Source: Escallonia rubra
Taxonomy: Eukaryota; Streptophyta; Magnoliopsida; Escalloniales; Escalloniaceae
Direction of reading: 5' to 3'
Length of the DNA: 64,000 bases
Assembly (NCBI GenBank): GCA_033065855.1
Contig: JAVXUO010002601.1
Coordinates: 558,001-622,000, forward strand
Notes under the pieces: generated by a model
Databases searched by the model: none
Seen by the model: only the letters and a program-made list of their open reading frames with translations
Told to the model about the DNA's origin: nothing
Made by a program: the position numbers and the translations under genes
In this document: piece after piece, positions 23,103 to 35,100 of the stretch
Layout of the letters: each line of letters starts with the position of its first letter
Position numbering within the stretch: position 1 is the first letter of the stretch

Positions 23103-24059
23103 TTGAAAACGGGAGCGTCAAGTCTCACATCGACAATATATGGAGTTTGAGATTGATTCTTAAATTTGGTGGGCTAGCTTCTTTAACTCTTGAGCATGCT
23201 TTTGAGTTTGATACCGGCCAAGTTCAACATGGTATCAGACCTAGGGCTTGCCGCCCCATTCGATTCAAACGAGACCACCTCTTATTCAAGAGGAGCACTT
23301 CTTATTTCCACGCTTCGCATGAGAGCGGGTGTCAAGTCCTACATCGGCAATACATGAGCAGGGGCGGACCTCCCCCATGACCTCGGGGGGTGGGGGGCAT
23401 GGCACCTCTCAACATTTTTGGGAATCCCTGTTTAGTTTTTTGGATAATGAATAAATATATTTAAAATATTTATGAAAATGCCACTATTTTTGTTATGTTT
23501 TTTACTCTTTATACCTTGTCATAGTCTTTGTCTTTGTCATTTTCTTACTCTATCCTAAATTCTAAATCTCTATATTACAAAAGGATAAGAATAAATTAAG
23601 GTTAGTTATTTTTATTATTTTAAATTCTTATAATTTGTTAACTTGTACGTGATTAACGAACTCATACAATTGATAATCACATTGGTAATATATCTATAGA
23701 GTAAGCGTTAAGTTTTTTTCGTGCAAAATTAGTAATTTATTGTTGACTAATCTTAGTAAGTTATATAAATTACTATTCATAGCAAAAATATATTATTAAT
23801 AGTCAAATTGAGTAATCTATTTTGTATTTAACGTATTCAATAGTGACGCTATTATAATGTATTTTTGATTATTCATATTTTATATGACCTTAAACCTTTT
23901 GCATTCTTTTACATTAGTTATCAGCTTTTTTTATTCTTTTTTGGCACCCCCGATTAGATTTTCTGGATCCGCCCTTGTACATGGGGTTTGTGATTGTTTC
24001 TTATACTTGAATTTCTTCAACTTTTGACCATACTTTTGAATTGAACACCAGATTCAACA
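23103..24059 (+). mobile_element. TRIM-like LTR element, its 3' LTR split by a hAT insertion
   Basis: The left LTR is 23103-23229, starting TGAAAACGGGAG and ending CAACA. It is followed at once by TGGTATCAGACC (23230), a primer-binding site of the initiator-tRNA-Met type. The short internal part is about 90 bp. The right LTR starts at 23320 (TGAGAGCGGGTG), is interrupted by the element at 23359-23977, and resumes to 24059 (ending GATTCAACA). Shared blocks include TCAAGTC..ACATCG and GTTTG.GATTG.TTCTTA. There is no coding capacity, and no 5-bp target-site duplication could be resolved. Confidence 0.6.
23359..23977. mobile_element. Non-autonomous hAT-type element, 619 bp, 8-bp TSD
   Basis: The ends are CAGGGGCGGACC and GGATCCGCCCTTG, short inverted repeats typical of plant hAT derivatives. 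They are flanked by 8-bp direct repeats, TACATGAG at 23351-23358 and TACATGGG at 23978-23985 (7 of 8 identical). The interior is AT-rich and non-coding. It sits inside the right LTR of the older element. Confidence 0.75.
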
Positions 24060-25089
24060 TGGAGGTTGAGATCGAGCAGAAAAAATTGACTTGCAATTAG
24101 TAGAAAGAGCTTAAGAGCGCAAAATAAAAGAAAAAAAATTAAGAGCACGAGTGTAGTCGTATTTGAGAAAGAAATGCATTGATCTCTTTAAAAAGATTCA
24201 TTTACTCAATTTATATACTATCAACAAACATCCTAAACATCTCCATCCAAAATAAAGCGATTTCAAGTGCTGGAGCCCATGGTCTAAAGATGTGGCTATA
24301 TAGGATTGGGACGGTGACAGAGGCGTGACGAGGCTTGGGCCACGAAAGGGCACCGACCATGTACAAGAAAGAGCATGCATCTAGGCTTCGTAATTATTTG
24401 TTGATAGCAATAGCAATGGGGAACAGGTTATCTGAGTGAATAGTCCTAATCATAAGAATTTACTTGCTTTTAGATATGAGGTTGATCAAATCGTCAGATC
24501 TGATTAAGTTTGGATTAAGTCAAATTATTAGATTTTTTGAACAACCGGTTAAATCTGCTTTTAAAAGCTAAAACCTAATTAGTTCATGATTCAAGAAAAA
24601 GAGTATTATGAATTAATCGATGATATTATTTCTCTTATGCATTATGTTATGCACCCGGTCCTGGTAGACATCTATTTTTGCATGGAAAGTAAAAGCTACT
24701 ATTGATACTTTATTGTGGAAGTTTAAGACTATTTAGCGAAAGTCATATACAATAAGTGTGGTAGTACCTGTGATGTCCTCGGTACCCGAAAAAACAGAAA
24801 GCATGAATTTGTACAGTAATAATTTCCTTTCCTTGGCCCATTAAGTATTGATAAGTAGGCCTTTTGCATTGGCAGTCATTTCATCGGATGCTAAATATTT
24901 TTATTGCAGTGCCACACCTAAAACTCTGGCCTTTTAAGCATGATAACCCAACACCAGTTTTTAGGTTTAAATTATTGAAACAGATGGCCAGGACCAAAGT
25001 GATGGGTTCCTGATCGTCATAAGCACAGATTAGAGGGTTAAATCAAAGGGTTAGATTGGATAATAGTTGGTAAGGTAAATTTCAGAGCT
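24060..25089. other. Intergenic spacer without visible gene
   Basis: AT-rich, no recognisable coding sequence or clear repeat ends. Short open frames (such as 24198-24380 minus) look random. Confidence 0.4.
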
Positions 25090-25720
25090 TTTTTGCAACC
25101 TATGGTCGTATCAATGCTTGTTTTGGTCTATATGATGTGTAATTTCGAGACAAGTAAGAGATATTTTCTATAACTTCACGAGGCTTGGAAAAGTTTTTAC
25201 AAGAAGTTTGATTATTTCGATGAGTCCATATGACCAAATTGTGAAGGCAATGTGTTGTTTCTGAGTTGTATTTTCCGCTATGTTTTGGCTTCTTAATCCA
25301 AGCTATAAGCCATTCTTTAATAGAATTGCCGATGTTATGTGTTCGTGAAGAGGAAGTTTGTCCCAAAGGATTTGCCAGATGAGAAAAATCATTTGTAATG
25401 GAAGGGGTAGTGACCACGCTTTCTTCCATAGGCTAGGTTCAAAGGGATGATGCGTTTAACACAAGTTCTTTGAAGTTGAGAGCAACATCCCTGTTTTGGT
25501 AGAGCAATTGGTATGAATTGCTACTGAGAATTCTCCATTCTTAGTGACGCTCCAAACTTGATTAATCTTCAATTGAGGGTGCAAACACGTGGACGGCCAG
25601 GACCTTGTTCACAGTATGACGCGGGAAAATAGATCTGACCGGTTCATTATTCCAAGCATTGTTCTGCATGAGGTCATTGACGTGTGAAATTTGGTTTGGA
25701 ATTCTCACCCACCATTGCCG
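25090..25720 (-). pseudogene. LINE-type retrotransposon relic (C-terminal region and zf-RVT)
   Basis: The minus strand, with several stops and frameshifts, reads in order: ARQWWVRIPNQISHVNDLM, then NNEPVRSIFPRHTVNKVLAV, then WSLPLPLQMIFLIWQILWDKL, then AFTIWSYG. This follows the C-terminal layout of plant non-LTR retrotransposon polyproteins (VSDLI...W...LRSLFP...; WKLPLPPKIKLFLWRLLH; W.IWKARN). The active-site part of the reverse transcriptase is absent. It is a broken, non-functional fragment. Confidence 0.6.
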
Positions 25721-26655
25721 AGCTGAATCCTTCTTTTTTTTTTGTTGTTGATTGACATGGGCACAGAGGATTTACATCCACAAGATTGCTTAATTCAACG
25801 GACCATAATTTCTCGGCCGTTTTCAACCCCCTAAAAAATGACAACTCTAGATCCAACAACAACCAGAGATAAACAACAGACCCTCAAGCTGAGAAGACGG
25901 CAACCGGCAATCTCAAAGACATCAATGTGATTTAATGATTAGAGAAATGTTTATCAAAAAAAAAAAAATGATTAGAGAAATAAGCATCAGAGCCCCAACA
26001 ACCTCGTATCGGGACAGGTGGTGATTTTAAGGTATCGGGACAAGTGGCGATTTTTAAGGAGAAGGGCGTGGGGGTTTGGGATGTTGTGGTGGGGGGTGAG
26101 GTTGGCAACCAGCTAAGACAGTTAGATGGTTCTCATGATAAGTCACAATCATCAATCAGAAGCATAACTACAACCCCACAATTCATAAACCTTCACTCAA
26201 TATGGAGTAACTGCAATCAACAACCTACAACTAATTCAGTACATTGTGACCATGAAACCACGTTCAGGGACTATCGCTTAACGAACAAGGTAAGGTGGTC
26301 TTTATACTAGGGACCCACCTGTTAGGTTGTTTCGGTTCTCCAGTTAACTCCCTGTACAGCGAAAGTGCTAATATGCTACGTGAATGTTATTTGTATGCCC
26401 CTTTAACTTGACTACCCACTGCCATGTGTCCATGTCCGAGGAGTTTACGACGATTTTTAATCGTATGCTCACCCATACATTTTGCAAATAATAGAGAAAT
26501 ATGAAAATAACTGGGGAATGGAAACCATTTTTATTGCCTGAACAGCTCAAACTGGTCCCCAAACAAATGCTGCACACAGCAAACTATTCATATTGGACCG
26601 ACACTCACCCAAACTGACTTGTGCAACCATTTCTAACCCTCTGCATTCATCTGCC
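25721..26655. other. Upstream region of WD40 gene A
   Basis: Holds the promoter of the WD40 gene at 26656. A direct repeat of TATCGGGACA(A/G)GTGG(C/T)GATTTT occurs at about 26008 and 26033. A poly-A run lies near 25957. No TATA box stands out. Confidence 0.4.
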
Positions 26656-27993
26656 ATGCAGTTCACTGAAGAAAGAACTCTTTGGAGCTTGGTGGATGAA
26701 GAAAAGAAAAACATAAACTTGCCTAGGAGACTCTCATTTAGTAATGAGAAAGATTCTCACTTCACTTCTGCAAGAACATCTTGTGCCTCTGCAACATCAT
26801 TCCCACTATGGCCTGCAAGCCCCGAGACACCGTGGACACGGTCCCCCATGCACACATCTCCAGCGCCAGCTCTTCTCTACCACTGCTTAGCCTCCCTCCA
26901 CCGCCATGAAGGTAACATATTTTCAATTGCAGTCTCGAAAGACTTCATCTTCACTGCCTCCGAAAGTAGTAGAGTCCACGCATGGAAGCAACCAGATTGC
27001 ACCGAAATGGGATACATTAAGGCTAAAGCTGGTGATATTCGAGCGATCTTGGCTCACGGAAGGTTGCTCTTCACGACACATGGTGACTGCAAGATACGGG
27101 TGTGGGATGTGTCACTGACAGAAAAGTTCAGACCAAAGAAGACCACAACTTTACCTCGAAGAAGGTCCTTTTTCTCGTACCCAAGGAAAAAAACCCATCA
27201 ACATAAAGACTACATCTCATGCATAGCTTACAACCAATCAGAAAAGCTTTTATATACAGGTTCCTCTGATAGAACTGTTAAAGCTTGGAAAGTGTCAGAA
27301 CGGCTATGTGTTGATTCCTTTGTGGCTCATGAAGGACAGGTAAACGCGATGATGATCAACCAACAAGATGGATGTGTCTTCACTTGCTCGTCGGATGGCA
27401 CAGTAAAAATATGGAGAAGGGTGTTCGGAGAAAGCTCGCATATTCTAACGGTGACACTAAAGTTCCAACCATCACCTGTTAATGCCTTGGCTTTAAGCTT
27501 GACTCCTAGCAGTTGCTTCCTCTACTCTGGCTCGTCAGATGGACTAATAAACTTCTGGGAAAAGGAGAAGATCTCTGGCAGATTTAATCATAAAGGATTT
27601 TTACAAGGGCATCATTTCGCAGTTCTTTGCTTAGTATCAATTGGCGACTTGGTCCTAAGCGGTTCAGAGGATGCAACTATAAGAGTATGGCAGAGAGAGG
27701 AAGGAAATTCCTTCCATACATGTCTTGCAGTCATGGATGGTCATCATGGCCCAGTGAGGTGCTTAGCTGCTTCCGTAGAAACAGACGATGTAGTAACTGG
27801 CTTGCTAGTTTATAGTGCAAGCCTGGATCAAACTTTTAAGGTATGGAGAGTTAAAGTTTATCCCACCGAGAAGGTGAACTTGGACACTCCAGTGGTGAAT
27901 GATCAACAGTCGGAGATTGTGAAGTGCGAGATGAGTCCAGTCTTGTCGCCTACGTGGGTAGAGAAGAAAATGCAGGGCTTCCATTTTCAGTAG
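26656..27993 (+). CDS. WD40-repeat protein, JINGUBANG-like (gene A)
   Basis: Intronless gene, 445 residues from the first in-frame ATG at 26656 to TAG at 27993. After a Ser/Pro-rich N-terminus (1-80) seven WD repeats follow, at about 82-111, 125-152, 182-212, 224-254, 270-301, 319-345 and 361-398. Each ends in WK, VW, AW or IW, with GH/SSD-type motifs (TGSSDRTVKAWK, CSSDGTVKIWR, SGSEDATIRVWQ). They form one seven-bladed propeller, a scaffold for protein binding. The spacing and conserved blocks fit the plant JINGUBANG group, of which the Arabidopsis founder restrains pollen germination; the role of this copy is unknown. A related gene with one intron lies at 39802-42297 on the other strand. 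Confidence 0.92.
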   Translation: MQFTEERTLWSLVDEEKKNINLPRRLSFSNEKDSHFTSARTSCASATSFPLWPASPETPWTRSPMHTSPAPALLYHCLASLHRHEGNIFSIAVSKDFIFTASESSRVHAWKQPDCTEMGYIKAKAGDIRAILAHGRLLFTTHGDCKIRVWDVSLTEKFRPKKTTTLPRRRSFFSYPRKKTHQHKDYISCIAYNQSEKLLYTGSSDRTVKAWKVSERLCVDSFVAHEGQVNAMMINQQDGCVFTCSSDGTVKIWRRVFGESSHILTVTLKFQPSPVNALALSLTPSSCFLYSGSSDGLINFWEKEKISGRFNHKGFLQGHHFAVLCLVSIGDLVLSGSEDATIRVWQREEGNSFHTCLAVMDGHHGPVRCLAASVETDDVVTGLLVYSASLDQTFKVWRVKVYPTEKVNLDTPVVNDQQSEIVKCEMSPVLSPTWVEKKMQGFHFQ

Positions 27994-29114
27994 CAAAACG
28001 GAAAAGAGTATCAGAAGAAGAATCAGAGTCTGTCTGAGCTTTGAAAATTCTTACAGCTTCATGGGTTTCATAAGTAGTGCTCTTTTCCTGGCTCTCAATG
28101 TCATAATCCAGTAGTCCAGTAGTAATAATAACAAAGGATGCTTTCTACTATGCACTCTGTTGGCCTTCAAATCATGCAGTTGTCGTTAACTGTTCTTGGC
28201 ATATGCAATTTCTTTGTATGAGGAATAAAGTCACACAGGATGCTTCTTGCATACTACCGGATGCATCCACACACTAACTTCCCAACAGGAATTATGAATG
28301 CTGCAAATCCAAAAGCATCTTGAATGAAATCTAAAGCATTCCTGCGACTGGTGGGGCTTCACTAAATGTATACTGAAGTTTCAAATTTCTAGCACTGGCC
28401 TGCCCGTCATGGCATCTCTAGCGACCTTCGCTAAAGTATGGTATGTATCAGAACTTTCTTTTGACCCACTCAATATCCATCCATTGTCTGCCCAAACTTC
28501 TCAATTTAGCAGGGGTACGATACAAGACTCTCAACCATCACATGGACACAGACATGATATGTGCAGAAATTTATGTCGTCCTGATTTCCCAACCACTGCA
28601 GGGCACCGTGTTCACCCAACTAGTGTACTAACACTTAAAAGTGCTTCCAATTGTAAGACCAATGATAAATTATTCTCCAGAGGTCCCCCCCCCACCAAAA
28701 CCACTGCCACCCCTCTAATTAATTGGCCTGTGAAACTACAGTTAGTGTGGAAGTATGCACCATCTACTGATGGTTGTTCTGATTGGTTAAACAGTAACTA
28801 GAGTGAATCAGTTATGAAAGAAGTCATGCACCCACCTCTGCACATAAAATCAAAGAATACCTCATCTCTCTGGTCAAAGATAAATGCCCTTTCCCCACCC
28901 CAACACCCGGAACTATGAAATCCAATACAATACCTTGGTAAGAAAACTCACATACAGATAAAATTAACTGTCACAATGAAAATATTTACTGTGGAAAGCT
29001 GTGAAGAGCATATGCATTATAATCATTTCCAGGGAACTTCTGAACCTCATAATAATCTTAATTAATTGTTATTAAAAGAGCAAATACAACATTAGGATTT
29101 CCAAGAAAGAAGGA
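27994..29114. other. Convergent spacer between WD40 gene A and ASCC1-like gene
   Basis: Contains the 3' UTRs of both converging genes. An open frame at 28409-28801 (plus, 130 codons) has no recognisable domain and unusual composition, so it is not called. Confidence 0.45.
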
Positions 29115-32100
29115 TTAATCTAGTTCCATTTTTGGGGGGAAAGATATAGAAGCACAACAATGATAATATCCATTTTCATCAAACACAAACCTCTTCGAGA
29201 GATGGGCTTCACGAATAAGATACTCTCCCCATTCCTCAGATCCAAATTGCTCAAAAACACCTCGTGCATCAAAAGAATCAAACTTTCTTGTCCTTTTCTT
29301 CCTGAAATATTCCAATTTATATACTTGACACACAAGATAAGAAGCAGACTTGAAAAATAAAGGAAATCAAGCACCAAATAGATCAAAATTGAGCAACATT
29401 AGCAATGAAGAAGTACATCACCTTTTTCTGTGTCTTGCATTCATAAGGGTGGCATGCAACTGCAGTTAACAAGAAACATTAAAATTTATGGTTTGTGAGA
29501 CCAAAAGCATGAACAAACCCAAACGTGATAGGAGCACAATAAAGCAAAACATAGACGCAACAAGACCTCAATTTCAATGAGTTGGCAGTGTATGATAGAT
29601 ATTTGAGAAGCCAATTAAAGCAAATACAGGAGTAGAATTAACGCTTTGGCATAGCTCAAGCAGGAAACATCCATACAGACCATGGGTCTAATGTTCATTC
29701 AAACTATGCAACGCACATTGATCTTTTTCTGCTCAAACAATTTTATATGATGGCTTTTCATTTTTGGCTGGCCTGAAGTAGTTATGATACTGCACAAGTC
29801 AAATGTACAATTTTAGAACTTACTAAACAACTTTGGCAATTTCCCCAGCACCAAATACTGTTGCATATAACAACGTTACTCAGAGCAAAACGTGGAAGAA
29901 CTTCATAGCGTGAGTCAATAATATTTCTAGCACCATATAAATAAATCCCGTGGTGTTTATCTCTGGTCATTCTAAATTTTGCACGGAGGTACCCTAAACA
30001 TGACGCCGAGAGCACCAACAGCTAACAGATGTCACAACTCAAAAGACATTGCAACAACCCAGGTCCACGTCCCTATCACAAGGCAAAGCCAAATTAGGTG
30101 TTTATGAGTTCATTGACGGGGTCTTATTAAGCCAATCGCAAACTCTCTCACCTCCAATGTGAGCCAAGATACAACTCAAACTAGTTTCACACACCACAGG
30201 GCCGGTACATCGCTAGTACTCCCACAGTTTACCCTGATACCATATGCAACACCCCAGATCTACCCGGACCCACCACAAGGCAATACCTCCCTCGAAAAGG
30301 CTAGCCAAAGTAGGTAGCTACAAGTTCATTGGCGAGAGTCTTATAAAGCCAATAATGAACCCTCCCACCTCCGGAGTGGGACAAGACGCAACTCAAACTT
30401 ATATCACACATTGCCCAAGACCTCCCCTGTACACAACCAATGTGGAATCTCCATCCACCCTGGTATACAGCAAGTATAGGATCATACGAAGGTTAACTTG
30501 TAAGATGCTTCAATTAAAAAACAAGAATATAGAACCAACTGTTAAGTACAGAAGCATTTCTAACAACATTTGCATCTAAAAACATTTGCAATGAAACTCA
30601 GAAGACTGTAAAAGTCACAAGCAACTAAGAAACTCCAAGCCAATGGTCAAACAGTATATTACGTAAGAGGAAATACTTCTTTTGTAAAGGAGGAACAGAG
30701 AACGCCCTATTCCATTACCTTTAACTTTTGGTGTATATCTTTCTCGAGGACCAGACCAGCTTCAACAAATGCGTCAATAATGACTTCTAAGAAAGCTCAT
30801 GGAAAACAGAAACACAAGTGTTGACATTTGGCAACAAACATTTATGAAATCAAGTGTTCTTTTTCCTTAAAAAGTAATTAGATAACATAGCAACGAAACA
30901 ATGTTATGGATACGACAGGCATGAAAAAGTCGATCCTCCCCTCCGATTTCTTCTACGGGAGCATAGAGAACACGGGCTTTGGCTAAAGAACCTCTCATGC
31001 ACTCCTGCAAGGAGAAGAGAAATTGAGCCAAGTGCTACATATGCTGCAATTATCAAGCAAACAACACCAGTACAAACCCAAAAAAATAAAAAACTGCCTC
31101 AAAGGAAGCAGCTACAGGTATTTTGTTAGATATGATGAGCTTAAAAGAGTCCAAGGCTTGTAAGTGTCAAAAAAACAATCTGAAATTCTGAATATAAACA
31201 TGAACTTTACTTCCCTGTCACACAATATCGTGAAAACTGGGAAGGAGTTATACATAATATGATAAGGTCTACATATGAATAAAAGAAGCTAGATCAATAC
31301 CATGGGTTGTACCTAACACCTCGGGGAGAGGAAATGTACAAGGGTCTTACGTGAAAAGTATGTTAGAAGGAGGAAGAAAAAGGTTAAACAAGAAAACAAT
31401 ATAAGGCTGAGACTCAAGGCAGATAAGATCTTCTTTCACAAACACTCAGTTAAGAAGTTTCAAGGAAATCATCGTTGGGGGGGTTTTGCCAACCTTTTCT
31501 TTGGGAAGGGTGGGGACAGGGGCTGGGGCGAACCATTCCTGAGGGTTCCACTATCTTGGGCAAAGTGTGAGAGCATATGCAAAAATTATTTACTGAAAAT
31601 ATAGATGTATATGATGTAAACATATTACCTCAAACTCAAAAATACACTTCTACAGAACGAAGAATCTTACCAGCCCCTTAAGTCTTATAGAGATAGGCCT
31701 GTTGTCCAAGGCATGCATTACTTTTGAGCTGACACTCTGGATAAGATCACAATCTAAAAATCAGAATACAGTACCACTAACTGACAATACAACTTGATAC
31801 CTTGAACTTTACCCGCAACACATCAGCAGCTATATCAACTCGTTCCTTGTTCCACAACTTCAGCATAAGTACAGTTAAGTGGAATGTTTTGGGCTTAATG
31901 AATATGGATTTTTCAATCCCCAAGTCTGTAATGCGAAAGATAAGCCAGTAATCTTCACGTAAGTCAAGATAATCCAATTATGTAGCAATTATGAGAAATG
32001 CGCACCACTTAGCATGTACATAATAACATTATGGAGGAAAAAAATAACCTTAAACCCAAGAGAGAGATAGAGAGATTAACATTTCAGCATATGTACTGGA

Positions 32101-35100
32101 TAAGTAACTACAGAAAACAGACAGTATTGTTATACATACCAGCTACTGTAGAATTCTTTGGTTCCAAGGTAGAGGAATCTGATGCTTTAGGTGGGTAGCT
32201 TACAATCGGTACATCGATGATATCCACTTTAACTCGTTCACTATGTTCTTCAACGTTTAGTTTAACTGCAAAACGAGTGGCTCTTTCTAACTGCACATCC
32301 CCGTCTTCATTGTCTGAAGTATCTCTATCGGAATCACTATTCAGATTCTGATCTTGACTGTCGTCGTTAATTCCTAGTATAGAGTTTTGAAAGTTGACCA
32401 GCTTATTGACCAGTTCAGGATGTATAGCCAAGGGAAGCGACACGAAGTGAGAGTAGTCGAGGGTTGGGCTTTTGATTACCTGGTCAATTATTACATTAAT
32501 GAATCACAAAAGAACTAGATCATGAGAGGGGAAAACCAAATTAACACTCCAAGAAAAATTTGTGATACACTTACTATGTTCGTTAACAAGAATGGTTTAG
32601 ATTTATAAATAATCAGAAGAACCATGTGAGCTTGACACAAAAAGATGCGAGAAGAAAGAAAATATTAAACTCCTTTTGTACTTGTGACGGATGATACAAA
32701 TTGTTGGGCAATGGGCCCATACTAACAATTTTCCACAGCAGGGTAATTTACGGTGGTATCATAGTTCTAGTTTCGGGAGGCATCGTCCCTGTTTATTATC
32801 CTTGCACTAGGTTTATTTGTGCACTAGGTGGACATTGATTTGTCTCTCGCTGGTTTGTTTTTCCACGTGCCATTGGGAGCTTGCATGACAGTGTTCGCTA
32901 TTTTAGTCTAACTTCCCATGGATATGATAGTAATTCAAAATGCCCGAGAACATAAATGGTAAGTACCCGAGTTTGGTCCCCATTAACCCGAGAACGTAAA
33001 AGGAGCACATCATTAACGCCAATACAGGCCTTAGTTTCTCCCAAATTTAGAAACATATTCTTCCTGTAAACAATAATTAACGAATAAGCTGCCGCTACTT
33101 CGTTCTTCTTGGTTTGCTTCATTTTTCAAATGCATGGCGCACACAGCCCACAGACCAATGGCGAAAAATGCTATCGGCTTCGAAATGAAAACTAGGTTTT
33201 ACATTTGCAGATGACTTTGGTTATACCGAAAGCACTGACAGAACTTTATTAAGAAGCATTAGTCAGGATTACCTCATCGACTATGACTTGAATCTTCTCT
33301 GAAGCTCTAGCTACACTATCTGCCGAAAAGCCTTCAATGGCTGCAAAATTTACAATTGAAAGTCACTCCCTCAATAAAACAAGGTGATGATACTGACAAC
33401 ATACCAGAAATATCAATCAAAAACAAAAGTCAACAATGAAGCAGCTAAAACTACAGGTATTCCGTCTTCTACATTTGAGGAGTGTGAGAAGAGATGTCCA
33501 CTCAGAGAAGGGCTTCTGTAAGAGACTGCTTCCAGCTTTAAATAATGTGCCAAACACATTTGGTAGGGTTATAGTCTCCTCTATTGGCTTCAAAGGCTCA
33601 AAGCAAGAGGGTGTGCACATTACCATTATTAATACGAGGAAATAGACAAAGACATCCGATTAATTAGATTAACAAGTATGATGTTGCAAGTAGCCAGTTG
33701 CGCGGGGCCGGGGGGGGTGTGCAAGATGTTTGAAAAATATAATGCAATTATCAAAGCCACAATTGACTCTTTGGAGTACAGGGTGGATGAAATATTCAGG
33801 TCCAAAATAATATAATTGCCAAATCGAGTAAACGAAGTCAAAAAGAAAAAAAAAGGTAGAAAGCAAAATGTTTAGTTGGCCAGAAAAAAGCAACCTACTG
33901 ATAGATTCCTCCTTTTTGGAGGATGGAAATATAACTCTAGCTCCCGTCTCTTCTTCAATTTCTTTCTGCCTAGAACTCCTGAGAAAGAAATTAAAGAAAA
34001 AATGTTACTATGTGAGGGTTCATATATTCTTATTTGATCTCAACGAGATTGTGTGATTATCATACCACTTTCCTTTGACAAATCTCATCAAGGTAGCTCC
34101 TATCTGCATAAAGATACTTATATCAGACAGAATAGAAGAATAGATAGATCACATCTAGCAACCTCCATGCATAAAAGTGACGACAACACACTGCAGCTTA
34201 AGAAAAACAGTAAAGCAGTGAAGGGGACTGCCGCAAGCACAAGTTGACTCAGAGGTACATCATACAACAGAAATGATAATTAAAGATAAAAATCAGCACA
34301 ATAGGGTCTGTAGCAGCATCATTTAATAAAAAAGAACCAAAAGAAAGTCGAGCGTGAAGAATAACCATTCTGGAAAACTGTGGTCAGTATAAGGATAAGC
34401 TGAAACAAGAGTTGAGCAAAATCCTAACCTCCTCTGGTAGTTTTGCCTTTAAATGTTGTTATTTGTATCACAAAAATTTAACTGCAGACCTAAAGGCAGA
34501 TAAATCTTAATGCTCTCACTTTCTTTCTTTTTCTTTTTTTTTTTTTTTTGATAAGTCACTTCCATCTGCTATTACATACAATCATATGAAGACAACAAGG
34601 TTTGCTCAAGAAAAATCACCCTAATCAAGATCTTTGAAAGCTCAAGCTATATAAATATATGTCAAGGTAATACTTCTGCTTCCAAAAAGAAAAAATTAAT
34701 AGAAAACCACATAGATGTAGAATAACATCTACATGCTGTCACGCACACACACACGCACGTCTGCATATATACATATTAGCATCACTAAGAGCATTGAAAG
34801 CACGAGCATGTAGAGATGGTACAAGTGCTTATGCAATATACTCACAAAACACGACCCATTCCAATTCGGTCTTCCTTCAAAGAGCATGAGTATATTTACA
34901 GAATCATGAACATATACAATTTGGTAACAAAGACCTTACCTCCATTGAAACTGCATGCTTCTTTGGGTGAGACATAGATTCTTCTGCTGCTTTCCCATCA
35001 TCACTGTCCGGCAATGGTGGAGAACTAAGTTTTTGGTCAACTAATTCATTAGCTACTTGAGCTTCACCAGTAGTCTGTTCAGGGTCTGCAACTAAACAAG

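Noticed and set aside
25100-25429. 109-codon minus-strand frame as a host gene
   Set aside because: The LINE C-terminal motifs run in a different frame over the same bases, so this is part of the decayed retrotransposon.
28409-28801. 130-codon plus-strand frame
   Set aside because: Lies in the convergent spacer, no domain, crosses C- and T-runs; probably chance.
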